Source: Salvelinus alpinus (lineage: Eukaryota; Chordata; Actinopteri; Salmoniformes; Salmonidae). Taken from it: a stretch of DNA of 64,000 bases. Each line of letters opens with the position of its first letter. Within the stretch, counting starts at the first letter, position 1. A program made the position numbers and the translations under genes. The stretch spans positions 11,117,543 to 11,181,542 of the forward strand of contig NC_092122.1 in NCBI RefSeq assembly GCF_045679555.1. The letters are read 5' to 3'. Shown here one piece after another: positions 41,979-57,174 of this stretch. The notes beneath the pieces are model-generated. The model ran no database searches and was not told the origin of the DNA. It was given only the letters and a program-made list of their open reading frames with translations.

Positions 41979-43797
41979 TCTCAATATAGGGGGTGCTGTT
42001 TCAACGTTAGCATTTATCGTCTCCAAATTAAACTGCCTCATACTCAATTCTTGCTCGTACAATATGCATATTATTGTTATTATTGGATAGAAAACACTCT
42101 CTAGTTTCTATAGCCGTTTGAATTATGTCTCTGAGTGAAACAGAACTCATTCTACAGCACTTTTCCTGATATGGAGTGAGATTTCAGAAATGTTGGCCTC
42201 TGGTCCCAGGTCATTTTTAAAGTCCCTGTAAATCCTATGAGGATACAAACACTGCCCATGCCTTCCTCTAGATGTCAGTAAGAGGTGACAATTTGAATGG
42301 AGTCGATTGCGCAATCAGGGCCTGTATAAAACGCGAAAGACCGGATGTACCGTTCTTTTCCTGCTGCGCCTGACGCAAGATTGACGTCGGACTGGCTCTC
42401 TTTCCAAGCGTTGGTTTAGCCACTTATATATCGCCGGTCATGTTTTTACTCGTTATAGGTGTTAAAAACATCATAAGGTAGTTAATTTAAACCGTTTTAT
42501 AGCAATTTATATCCGTTCAGTGCGATTTTGAGGCATTGCTTTGTGATGCACTTTGAAGCGCCGGGCACGTTTCGGGGTCCCGGTCGAACGTTAGTGGGCA
42601 TTTCGACGGACAAGAGGACATCTTTCGACCAAAAGAAGATTAGACCCAAGAAAGGATACATGGCCCAAGATTCTGATGGAAGATCACCTCACAGTAAGAA
42701 ATATTTAAGATGATAAATCGTTGTTCTGTCGAAAATTGTTAAACGCATATTCCGCCATTTTATTTGGTATAGCTTCGCTTGGCGAACCCTGTATTGCACA
42801 GTAAGGATAATTTTAGAAATGTAATTCAGCGATTGCATTAAGAACTAATTTGTCTTTCGATTGCTGTCCACCCTATATTTTTTAGTCAAGTTTACGATTA
42901 GTTATTCATTACGCCAGATCACTGTCCAAAATGGCGCCCGACATTTTCTGGCTAGTTTTGCTAGTATTGTCATGTTATAACCACGGTTTTTTGTGGCTAA
43001 ATATGCACATTTTCGAACAAACTCTATATGTATGTTGTAATATGATGTTACAGGAGTGTCATCGGAAGAATTCTGAGAAGGTTAGTGAAAAAATTAATAC
43101 ATTTTGGCGATGATTACGTTATCTCTCTCTTTGGCTTGTATCAATGCTCGGGTAACGTTTGCACATGTGGTATGCTAATATAACGATTTATTGTGTTTTC
43201 GCTGTAAAACACTTAGAACATCTGAAATATTGTCTGAATTCACAAGATCTGTGTCTTTCCATTGCTGTGAGCTGTGTATTTTTAAGAAATGTTTTATGAT
43301 TAGTAATTAGGTAATACACGTTGCTCTCTGTATTTATTCTAGTCGAGTTGTGATGGTGGGTGCAATTGTAAACTATGATTTCTACCTGAAATATGCACAT
43401 TTTTCTAACAAAAACTATCCTATACAATAAATATGTTATCAGACTGTCATCTGATGAGGTTTTTTCTTGGTTAGTGGCTATCAATATCTTTATTTGGCCG
43501 AATTGGTGATAGCACCTGATGGAGTAAGCAACTGATGGAGTTAGAAAAGTGGTGTCTTTTGCTAACGTGGTTAGCTAATAGATTTACATATTGTGTCTTC
43601 CCTGTAAAACATTTTAAAAATCTGAAATAGTGGCTTTATTCACAAGATCTGTATCTTTCATCTGGTGTCTTGGACTTGTGATTTAATGATATTTAGATGC
43701 TAGTATTTACTTGTGACGCTATGCTAGGCTATGCTAGTCAGCTTTTTTACTGTGGGGGGTGCTCCCGGATCCGGGATGAGTACCAACTAAAAGTTAA
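41979..43797 (-). mobile_element. TTAA-flanked non-coding element, long family
   Basis: Minus orientation. The 5' end is at TTAA 43794-43797 with palindrome CCCGGATCCGGG at 43764-43775. Modules start near 43675, 43260 and 42865, and the 3' part TTGGATAGAAAACACTCTC lies at about 42082-42100. The 3' end reads CTCAATATAGGGGGTGCTG against the gypsy LTR, and the second TTAA is not recognisable there. No coding capacity. Confidence 0.78.
43764..43775. repeat. Subterminal palindrome of TTAA element
   Basis: CCCGGATCCGGG, identical to 13329-13340. Confidence 0.9.
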
Positions 43798-43854
43798 CTG
43801 GGGATGCAAAACAAACTGCTAGCACCAGGCCCCAACATGTACCTTATCACCTAT

Positions 43855-46210
43855 GACTATACCTACATTATACCTACACTATACCTACACTATAGCCACA
43901 TTATACCTACATTATACCTACACTATACCTACATTATACCTACACTATACCTACACTATAGCCACATTATACCTACACTATACCTACACTATACCTACAC
44001 TATACCTACACTATACCTACATTATACCTACACTATAGCCACATTATACCTACACTATACCTACATTATACCTACACTATACCTACATTATACCTACACT
44101 ATACCTACATTATACCTACACTATACCTACATTATACCTACACTATAGCCACATTATACCTACACTATAGCCACATTATACCTACACTATAGCCACATTA
44201 TACCTACACTATAGCCACATTATACCTACATTATACCTACACTATACCTACACTATAGCCACATTATACCTACATTATACCTACACTATAGCCACATTAT
44301 ACCTACACTATAGCCACATTATACCTACACTATAGCCACATTATACCTACACTATAGCCACATTATACCTACATTATACCTACACTATACCTACACTATA
44401 GCCACATTATACCCACATTATACCTACACTATAGCCACATTATACCTACATTATACCTACACTATACCTACACTATAGCCACATTATACCTACATTATAC
44501 CTACACTATACCTACATTATACCTACACTATACCTACACTATAGCCACATTATACCTACACTATACCTACACTATACCTACACTATACCTACATTATACC
44601 TACACTATACCTACATTATACCTACACTATACCTACATTATACCTACACTATACCTACATTATACCTACACTATAGCCACATTATACCTACACTATAGCC
44701 ACACTATACCTACACTATACCTACATTATACCTACACTATACCTACATTATACCTACACTATAGCCACATTATACCTACACTATAGCCACATTATACCTA
44801 CACTATACCTACATTATACCTACACTATAGCCACATTATACCTACACTATACCTACATTATACCTACACTATACCTACACTATAGCCACATTATACCTAC
44901 ACTATAGCCACATTATACCTACACTATAGCCACATTATACCTACACTATACCTACATTATACCTACACTATACCTACATTATACCTACACTATACCTACA
45001 TTATACCTACACTATACCTACATTATACCTACACTATACCTACACTATAGCCACATTATACCTACACTATACCTACATTATACCTACACTATACCTACAC
45101 TATAGCCACATTATACCTACACTATACCTACACTATACCTACACTATACCTACACTATAGCCACATTATACCTACACTATACCTACACTATAGCCACATT
45201 ATACCTACACTATACCTACACTATACCTACACTATACCTACACTATAGCCACATTATACCTACACTATACCTACATTATACCTACACTATACCTACACTA
45301 TAGCCACATTATACCTACACTATAGCCACATTATACCTACACTATACCTACATTATACCTACACTATAGCCACATTATACCTACACTATACCTACATTAT
45401 ACCTACACTATACCTACATTATACCTACACTATAGCCACATTATACCTACACTATAGCCACATTATACCTACACTATACCTACATTATACCTACACTATA
45501 CCTACATTATACCTACACTATACCTACATTATACCTACACTATACCTACACTATAGCCACATTATACCTACACTATACATACACTATACCTACACTATAG
45601 CCACATTATACCTACACTATACCTACATTATACCTACACTGTACCTACATTATACCTACACTTTACCTACACTTTACCTACACTTTACCTACACTATTCC
45701 TACATTATACCTACACTGTACCTACACTGTACCTACACTATACCTACATTATACCTACACTGTACCTACACTATACCTACATTATACCTACACTATACCT
45801 ACACTGTACCTACACTGTACCTACACTATACCTACATTATACCTACACTATACTACATTATACCTACACTTTACCTACACTATACCTACATTATTTCTAC
45901 ACTTTACCTACACTATACCTACACTGTACCTACACTGTACCTACACTATACCTACATTATACCTACACTGTACCTACACTATACCTACACTATACCTACA
46001 CTATACTACATTATACCTACACTATACCTACACTATACCTACATTGTACCTACACTGTACCTACACTGTACCTACACTGTACCTACACTATACCTACATT
46101 ATACCTACACTATACCTACACTATACCTACACTATACTACATTATACCTACACTATACCTACACTTTACCTACACTATTCCTACATTATACCTACACTAT
46201 ACCTACATCA
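43855..46210 (+). repeat. 11-bp minisatellite, about 2.35 kb
   Basis: About 210 tandem 11-mers of three main types: TATACCTACAC, TATACCTACAT and TATAGCCACAT. The GCC type occurs only left of 45610. The right quarter has TGTACC, TTTACC and TATTCC types instead, plus a few 10-bp units. Three units (33 bp) give an 11-codon repeat, so open frames of 60-114 codons here are artefacts. Confidence 0.98.
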
Positions 46211-46856
46211 TGTAGTTCTGTCAGGTATCACTCCCTTCTGGAACAATCCCCAATGGTCCAGCTTGAAAATAATCCAGCTGGCTCGTTAAGGGGGTATGGC
46301 TGATCCCAGTAGGACTAATTAAGGGTGTGGCTGACCCATTAATTAACTGGTCCACCTTACACAACTACAGAAACGTCTTCATGTACAGTCACAGAAACAC
46401 TGAGTCCGAGAGGACAGTGTACTGTTGTGTCTGTTTGTGGCTGGCAGTGAGTCTCTGTGTGACTGGTTTTGTGTCTGTGTGTGGCTGGCTGTGTGGCTGG
46501 CTGTGCATCTGTCTGTGTTTGGTAAGAGGAAGCTAGTTGTAATTACATACGGGCCTGACATTGATTAATATTGTTGATGAGCGCTGGCAGCAGGGGTGAA
46601 GACACAGAGACAAAGAGAGGAAGAGCTGTCAGACAGAAGCCCAGGTAACATCCTTCATCCCCCCTCGCTCCTCTCCTCCTCTCCTCTCCTAGCCCCCTGG
46701 CCCATCCTTTAGAGTGCTATAGTGTTGGTAACACAGTTTGACACGGCCCAGCAGTTTATTGTTGATTTCATCTCACTGATTGGGTCTATTTTAGGGGGTG
46801 CGAAAGAAGCTGTATGGCTGACTCATTTCATTCGCATTTGAGCCTAGAGAATATGG
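46211..46856. other. Single-copy stretch
   Basis: No gene recognised. It holds GTCTGTGTGTGGCTGG-type low-complexity repeats at 46430-46515. Confidence 0.4.
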
Positions 46857-47137
46857 CTGTCAATTCAATTCAATTCAAAGGGCTTTATTGGCAATGGAAA
46901 CATATGTTTACATTGCCAAAGCAAGTGAAATAGATAATTAACAAAAGTGAAATAAACAGTTCCAAAGGAATAGAAACATTTCAAATGTCATATTACGGCT
47001 ATACACAGTACAGTGTTGTAACGATGGAAAATAATGGGAAATAAATCATCATAAATATGGGCTGTATTTACAATGGTGTTTGTGCTTCACTGGTTGCCCT
47101 TTTCTTTTGGCAACAGGTCACAAATCTTGCTGCTGTG
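46857..47137 (-). mobile_element. LINE 3' end
   Basis: Reverse complement of the 3' UTR at 19090-19385: CACTTGCTTTGGCAAT, CATATGTTT and the CAATAAAG..CCTTTGAATTG tail with three AATTC/AATTG tandem copies. Only the 3' end is present. Confidence 0.8.
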
Positions 47138-47146
47138 ATGGCAGCA

Positions 47147-47327
47147 GGTAGCCTAGTGGTTAGAGTGTTGGGCCAGTAACAGAACGTTTGCTGGATTGAA
47201 TCCCCGCGCGGACAAGGTAAAAATCTGTCGTTCTGCCCCTGAACAATGCAGTTAACACAATTTTCCCTGGTAGGCTGTCATTGTAAATAAGAATTTGTTC
47301 TTAACTGACTTGCCTAGTTTTAAAAAA
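47147..47327 (+). mobile_element. HpaI-type tRNA-derived SINE
   Basis: GGTAGCCTAGTGGTTAGAG head (A-box region), GGATTGAATCCCCG (B-box region), an internal GTTAAC HpaI site near 47251, and the tail TTAACTGACTTGCCTAG. It is flanked by ATGGCAGCA at 47138-47146 and 47328-47336, a perfect 9-bp target duplication. Transcribed by RNA polymerase III when active. Confidence 0.9.
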
Positions 47328-47336
47328 ATGGCAGCA

Positions 47337-48235
<899 letters not shown>

Positions 48236-48771
48236 AGGGAGGAGAGGAGTAGTGAAGAGAAGAGGAGAAAATCACAGTGTATAGAAAGATCAGAAGACGG
48301 AGAGATTAGGAATGACGAACAAATGAGAGAATAGCAGTGATGAAGAGGTCAGAGGAGGAAAGGATGATTGACAGACGAGAGAAGAACTGTAATGATAGTA
48401 GGATAATGGGTCAAGAAGAGAAGATAGATAGAGAAATGGATTTGAGGGAGGGAGGAGAAAGAGAGGAGTGGATGAAAAGAACAGTGGGGATGTTAGAAGA
48501 AGCATGAAAGAGTTGAGGAAGGGATAGAGAGAGGTGGAGGTGTGAGAACAGAGAAGAAGGGGGGACACCAATGTTGGAGAGATGAAGGAAGGATTAAGGG
48601 ATAGACAGATCAGAGGAAGAAGAGGTGTGGGAGATGGAACAATGATTGATGATGAGAGATAAAAGGAGAGAATGCGAGAACAACAATATTGATGTTGGGT
48701 AAATGAAGAGGTGGAGATATAGCAATGACAGAGGGATGATGAAGAGAGAAAAAAGACAGGAGAGGATAGTA
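48236..48771 (+). repeat. Purine-rich strand-asymmetric tract
   Basis: About 535 bp in which the plus strand is overwhelmingly A and G with few pyrimidines, without a fixed period. The 211-codon Ser/Leu/Pro frame on the minus strand is a by-product of this bias. Confidence 0.85.
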
Positions 48772-48786
48772 GCCTATGCATATGGG

Positions 48787-49024
48787 CGACCCGAGTGGCG
48801 CAGCGGTCTAAGTCAATGTATCTAAGTGCTAGAGGCGTAACTACAGACCCTGGTTTGATTCCAGGCTGTATCACAACAGGCCGTGATTGGGAGTCCCATA
48901 GGGCGGCGCACAATTGGCCCAGCATCGTCCGGGTTAGGGTTTGGCCGAGCTAGACAGTCATTGTAAATGAGAATTTGTTCTCAACTGACTTGCCTAGTTA
49001 AATAAAGGCTAAATGTACAAACAA
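48787..49024 (+). mobile_element. tRNA-derived SINE with ATATGGG target duplication
   Basis: Head CGACCCGAGTGGCGCAGCGG, B-box-like TGGTTTGATTCCAGG, body TTGGGAGTCCCATAGGG, and tail CTCAACTGACTTGCCTAG followed by TTAAATAAAGG. ATATGGG flanks at 48780-48786 and 49025-49031. The tail equals that of the LINE at 38075-41795. Confidence 0.9.
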
Positions 49025-49031
49025 ATATGGG

Positions 49032-51948
<2,917 letters not shown>

Positions 51949-52133
51949 GCCTCCCGAGTGGCGAAGTGGTCTAAGGCACTGTATCAGTGCTAGAGGTGTC
52001 ATTGCAGTACCTTAGACCCTGGTTCGATTCCAGGCTGTATCACAGGCCATAATTGGGAGTCGCATAGGGCGGCATACAATTGGCCCAGCATCGTCCGGGT
52101 TCATGGTAACCTAGGTAACCTTGCCTAGATAAT
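51949..52133 (+). mobile_element. tRNA-derived SINE, 3'-degraded
   Basis: Head GCCTCCCGAGTGGCGAAGTG, GGTTCGATTCCAGGC (B box), body AATTGGGAGTCGCATAGGG. It loses identity after CATCGTCCGGGTTC and has a worn CCTTGCCTAGAT tail. Same family as 48787-49024. Confidence 0.85.
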
Positions 52134-52479
52134 CAAATGTAAAGCCCTTCTTACATCAGCTGATATCGCAAAATGCTGTACAGGAACCCAGCCTAAAACC
52201 CCAAACAGCAAGCAATGCAGCTGTAGAAGCACGGTAAAGGTTAAATTAAAAAATATATAAACAGACGAGCAGAACTTTTGGATATCAGAGTGACGGTAAC
52301 TCACCAGCATTACGACCGGTATTACAACTTTCCCAAATTGGATCCTTTGTTAGTACCCCCAGGACAATTGAACTGATTCCAGAGGCTGATCCAAAACACC
52401 ACCGGCAGAGAAGAGGTATTTGGAGTGGACTTCTAGTCCGACTCAGGAGGCACGCATACCATGACCGCTTCCGAGCATA

Positions 52480-52985
52480 TTACTCGCTAATGTTCAGTCT
52501 CTGGATAATAAGCTAGATGAGCTCAGGGTGAGAATCTCCTTCCAGAGAGACATCAGGGATTGTAACATACTCTGTTTCACGGAAACATGTCTCTTTCGGG
52601 ATATACTGTCTTTGTCCATACAGTCAGCTGGGTTATCTGTATATCGTGCAGACAGGAATACAGAACTCTCCGGAAAGAAGAAAGGCAGGGGTGTATGTTT
52701 CATGATTAACCACTCATGGTGTGATTGTGATAACATACATAAACTCAAGTCCTTTTGTTCACCCGACCTAGAATACCTCACAATCAAATGCCGACCGTAT
52801 TACCTCCCAATAGAGTAACATTGACGAATAAACAGATACGGTGACTGAGATGATCAGGAAGTGTACAGGAGATGTTGTGCCCACTGTGACTATTAAAACC
52901 TACCCTAAACAGAAACCGTGGATAGATGGCAGTATTTGCACAAAACTGAAAGCGAAACCACCACATTTATCCATGGCAAGGTGAT
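52480..52985 (+). pseudogene. LINE endonuclease remnant
   Basis: Encodes SLDNKLDELRVRIS and ILCFTETCLF (E of the APE-type endonuclease motif T/S-E-T-W), then GRGVCFMINHSWC and LEYLTIKCRPYYLP. It stops at 52818. About half of the endonuclease is missing between here and 52985. Confidence 0.75.
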
Positions 52986-52993
52986 TGGGAACA

Positions 52994-53145
52994 TTTACAT
53001 TTACATTTAAGTCATTTAGCAGACGCTCTTATCCAGAGCGACTTACAAATTGGAAAGTTCATACATATTCATCCTGGTCCCCCCGTGGGGAATGAACCCA
53101 CAACCCTGGCGTTGCAAGCGCCATGCTCTACCAACTGAGCCACAC
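52994..53145 (-). mobile_element. tRNA-derived SINE with GGGAACA target duplication
   Basis: Minus strand: GTGTGGCTCAGTTGGTAGAG (A box) and GTGGGTTCATTCCCC (B box), then AAGTCGCTCTGGATAAGAGC and a tail of TAAATGTAAATG repeats. It is flanked by GGGAACA at 52987-52993 and 53146-53152. Its head and tail differ from the other SINEs in the window. Confidence 0.88.
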
Positions 53146-53152
53146 GGGAACA

Positions 53153-53688
53153 AAACAAACAGTATAGTTATTCCCTCCTTAAGGCAATCAAACAGGCAAA
53201 ATGTCAATATAGAGACAAAGAGGAGTCACATTTCAATGGCTCAGACAATTCAATGGCTCAGACGGTCGACAGACATTCACGGACTAGAAAGGGAAAACCA
53301 TCCACCTCGGTTTCTTGCTTCCGGACAAGCTAAACACATTTTTCACACGCTTTGAGGACAACACAGTGCCACCGACGCGGACCTCTATCAAGGACTGTGG
53401 GCTCCTCTTCTCTGTTGCCAATGTGACTAAGACATTTAAGCGTGTTAACCCTTGCAAGGCTGCCGGCCCAGACGGCATCCCTAGCCACGTCCTCAGAGCA
53501 TGCGCAGACCGGCTGGCTGGAGTGTTTACGGACATATTCAATCTCTCCCTATCCCAGTTGCTGTCCCCACTTGCTTCAAGATGTCCACCATTGTTCATGT
53601 ACCCAAGAGCAAAGGTAACTGAACTAAATGAATATCGCCCCGTAGCACTCACTTCTGTCATCATGAAGTGCTTTGAGAGGCTAGTTAA
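53153..53688 (+). pseudogene. LINE reverse transcriptase, part 1
   Basis: The frame at 53315-53688 encodes NPCKAAGPDGIPSHVLRACAD (RT domain 0/1 region) and LNEYRPVALTSVIMKCFERLV (RT domain 2). It ends at the TTAA of the inserted element and resumes in the same frame at 55612. Linker sequence upstream is degraded. Confidence 0.85.
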
Positions 53689-54254
53689 TTTCTTCTTAAC
53701 AGGGGGCACTGTTTTCACTTTGGGAAAAAATCGTGCACAAATTAAACGGCCTCGTACTCTGTTCTAGATCATACGATATGCATATTATTATTACTATTGG
53801 ATAGAAAACACTCTGAAGTTTCTAAAACTGTTTGAATTATATCTGTGAGTAAAACAGAACTCATTTGGCAGCAAACTTCCAAACAGGAAGTGAAAACTCT
53901 GAAAATGGGTGTCTGTGTAAGGCCTTGCCTATTCAATTGCCTTATATTTATGGATCTGTATGCACATCATACGCCTTCCACTAGATGTCAACAGGCAGTA
54001 GAATGTTGAATGGGGTGTCTAGCTTGATGTGAGACCGAATGAGAGCTTTTGGAGTGACAGGTCCGCCATATTGGCAGTATTTAGCTGCGCACCTGAGAGC
54101 ACCATATTCTTTTCTGAAATGCGTTAGGTAGACACAACGAAATGCTCCGTCTTGGACGTTATTGGATATATATGAGAAAAACATCATAAAGATGGATTTT
54201 CAACTGAGTTTGACCAGTTTATTCAACATTTATTGTGACTTTTGGAATTTTTCG

Positions 54255-54647
54255 TTCCATGCGCCAAGAGTTCATGGACATGTGCGCTCCACCATGCTAG
54301 CCAAAGTTGCTAATTCGACAGAAGAAATTGACATTCTAAAACAAAACAACGATTTATTGTGGAACTAGGACTCCTTGCACTATATTCTGATGGAAGATCA
54401 TCAAAGGTAAGAGAATATGTATGATGTTATTTCGTATTTTTGTGGAATATGTTGGCTCCAACATGGCGGAGAATGGCTGGGCGCTGTCTCAGATTATTCC
54501 ATGCGCCAAGAGTTCATGGACATGTGCGCTCCACCATGCTAGCCAAAGTTGCTAATTCGACAGAGGAAATGGACATTCTAAAACAAAACAACGATTTATT
54601 GTGGAACTAGGACTCCTTGCACTACATTCTGATGGAAGATCAACACA
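54255..54647 (+). repeat. 150-bp direct duplication inside TTAA element
   Basis: 54255-54405 and 54497-54647, 242 bp apart, both run from TTCCATGCGCCAAGAG to TCTGATGGAAGATCA with a few mismatches. The other long-family copies have one. Confidence 0.85.
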
Positions 54648-55577
54648 GCGGTTGCATTAAGAACCAGTGTATCTTTCATTTGCTGTACAACATGTATTTT
54701 TTAGCAAAGTTTATGATGAGTTTTTTGGTTAGATTACGTGACTGTCCAAAATTTCTCCGGACAATTTGGTGCATTTTGGCGCCGTATTCACAATGTAAAA
54801 CCAGGATTTGTAGCTATAAATATGCACATTTTCGAACAAAACATAAATGTATTGTATAACATGATGTTATAAGACTGTCATCTGATGAAGTTGTTCAAAG
54901 GTTAGTGATTAATTTTATCTCTATTTGTGGGTTTTGTGAAAGCTACCTCTGCGGTGGAAAAATGGCGGTGTGTTTTTGGATATTGTGGTGAGCTAACATA
55001 AATATATGTTGTGTTTTCGCTGTAAAACACTTAAAAAATCTGAAATATTGGCTGGATTCACAAGATGTTTATCTTTCATTTGCTGTACAACATGTATTTT
55101 TCATAAATGTTTTATGATGAGTATTTATGTATTTCACGTTGCTCTCAATAATTATTCTGGCTGTTTTGGTGCTATTTGTGACGATGGCTGCAATGTAAAA
55201 CTACGATTTATACCTATAAATATGCACATTTTCGAACAAAACATAAATGTATTGTATAACATGATGTTATAAGACTGTCATCTGATGAAGTTGTTCAAAG
55301 GTTAGTGATTAATTTTATCTCTATTTGTGGGTTTTGTGAAAGCTATGTTTGCGGTGAAAAAATGGCGTTGTGTGTTTGGCTATTGTGGTGAGCTAACATA
55401 AATACATATTGTGTTTTCGCTGTAAAACATTTTAAAAATCGGAAATGTTGGCTGGATTCACAAGATGTTTATCTTTCATTTGCTGTATTGGACTTGTGAT
55501 TTCATGAAATTATATTATATGATATCCCTGTGGCGCTAGGCTAGGCTATGCTAGTCAGCTTTTTTGATGAGGATGAT

Positions 55578-55589
55578 CCCGGATCCGGG
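55578..55589. repeat. Subterminal palindrome of TTAA element
   Basis: CCCGGATCCGGG, third identical occurrence in the window. Confidence 0.9.
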
Positions 55590-55611
55590 AGGGGGGGTCG
55601 GTAGGTTTTAA

Positions 55612-56714
55612 GGACCAAATCACCTCTATCTTACCTGACACCCTAGACCCACTTCAATTTGCTTACCGTACCAATAGATCCACAGACGATGCAATCGCCA
55701 TCGCACTTCACACTATCCTATCCCATCTGTACAAGAGGAATACCTATGTAAGAATGCTGTTCATTGACTATAGCTCAGAATTCAACACCATAGTACCCTC
55801 CAAGCTCATTATTAAGTTCGGGGCCCTGGGTCTGAACCCCGCCCTGTGCCACTGGGTCCTGGACTCCCTGACGGGCCATCCCCAGGGGGTGAAGGTAGGA
55901 AACAACACCTCCACTTCGCTGATCCTCAACACAGGGGCCCCACAAGGGTGCGTGCTCAGCTCCCTCCTGTAATCCCTTTTCACCCATGACTCCGTGGCCA
56001 CCCACACCTCCAATTCAATCATCAAGTTTGCAGATGACGCAACAGTAGTAGGCCTGATTATCAACAAGGACGAGACAGCCTACAGAGATGAGGTGAGGGC
56101 CCTGAGAGTGTAGTGCCAGGAAAATACTCTCACTCAATGTCGACATAACAAAGGAGCTGATCGTGGACTTCAGGAAACAGTAGAGGGAGGACTCCCCTAT
56201 CCACATCAACGAGACCGCAGTGGAGCAAGTGGAAAGCTTCAAGTTCCTCTGCGTACACATCACTAGCGATCTGAAATGGTCCACCCACACAGACAGTGTG
56301 GTGAAGAAGACGCAACAGCGCCTGTTCAACCTCTGGAGGCTGAAGAAATGTGGCTTGGCACCTAAAACCCTCACAAACTTTTACAGATGCACAATTGAGA
56401 GCATCCTGGTGGGCTGTATCACCACCTGGTACGGCAACCGCACCGCCCGCAACTGCAGGGCTTTCCAGAGGGTGGTGCGGTCTGCCCAACACATCATCGG
56501 GGACAAACTACCTGCCCTTCAGGACACTTACTGCACCCGATGTCAGTGGAAGGCCAAAAAGATCATCAAGGACAACAACCACCCGAGCCACTGCCTGTTC
56601 ACCCCGCTATCATCTAGAAGGCGAGGTCAGTACAGGTGCATCAAAGCTAGGACTGAGAGACTGAAAAACAGCCTTTATCTCAAGGCCATCAGACTGTTAA
56701 ATGGCCATCACTAG
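55612..56714 (+). pseudogene. LINE reverse transcriptase, part 2 and C-terminus
   Basis: Continues [32 protein letters not shown] (RT motif with catalytic Asp), and [14 protein letters not shown] (QG motif), then an in-frame stop at 55970. FADD, the catalytic box, is at 56027-56038 in the same frame. A frame change follows before VESFKFLCVHITSDLKWS and the C-terminal VGCITTWYGN region (56220-56714). Two disruptions make it non-functional, but the palm motifs are well preserved. Confidence 0.88.
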
Positions 56715-57174
56715 CCGGCTTCCACCTGGTTACGTAACCATACACCTTAGAGGCTTTTGCCCATATATAGTGGCAAAAAAAAGTCTGTGAACCCTTTGGA
56801 ATTACCTGGATTTCTGCATAAATTGGTCATCAAATTTGTTCTGATCTTCATCTAAGTCACAACAATAGACAAACATAGTGTGCTTAAACTAATAACATAG
56901 AAATTATTGTATTTTTCTTGTCTATATTGAATACATAATTTAAACATTCACAGTGTAGGTTGGAAAAAGTATGTGAACCCCAAGGCTAATGACTAATGAC
57001 TAATGAACCCCTAGGCTAATGACTAAAAAAGCTAATTGGAGTCAGGAGTCAGCTAACCTGGAGTCAAATCAATGAAATGAGATTGGAGTTGTTGGTTAGA
57101 GCTGCCCTGCCGTATAAAAAAAACTCACAAAATTTGAGTTTTCTATTCACAAGAAGCATTGCCTGATGTGAACC

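Larger units (their letters stand above)
53689..55607 (-). mobile_element. TTAA-flanked non-coding element, long family
   Basis: Exact TTAA duplication at 53685-53688 and 55608-55611. Minus orientation: palindrome CCCGGATCCGGG at 55578-55589, modules starting near 55480, 55075 and 54668, and 3' part at about 53700-53900. It carries a 150-bp direct duplication (54255-54405 and 54497-54647). It is inserted in LINE RT, whose frame continues across. Confidence 0.9.

Noticed and set aside
43855..46210. CRISPR-like array
   Set aside because: Units are contiguous 11-mers with no unique spacers, in a vertebrate genome context.
43804..46289. Tyr/Leu/Thr/Pro-rich repeat proteins
   Set aside because: Readings of the 11-bp minisatellite (33 bp gives 11 codons). 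No start context, signal or known domain.
48290..48925. 211-codon minus-strand frame
   Set aside because: Ser/Leu/Pro-rich reading of a purine-biased tract that continues into a SINE.
53284..53718. 144-codon minus-strand frame
   Set aside because: Antisense shadow of the LINE reverse transcriptase.
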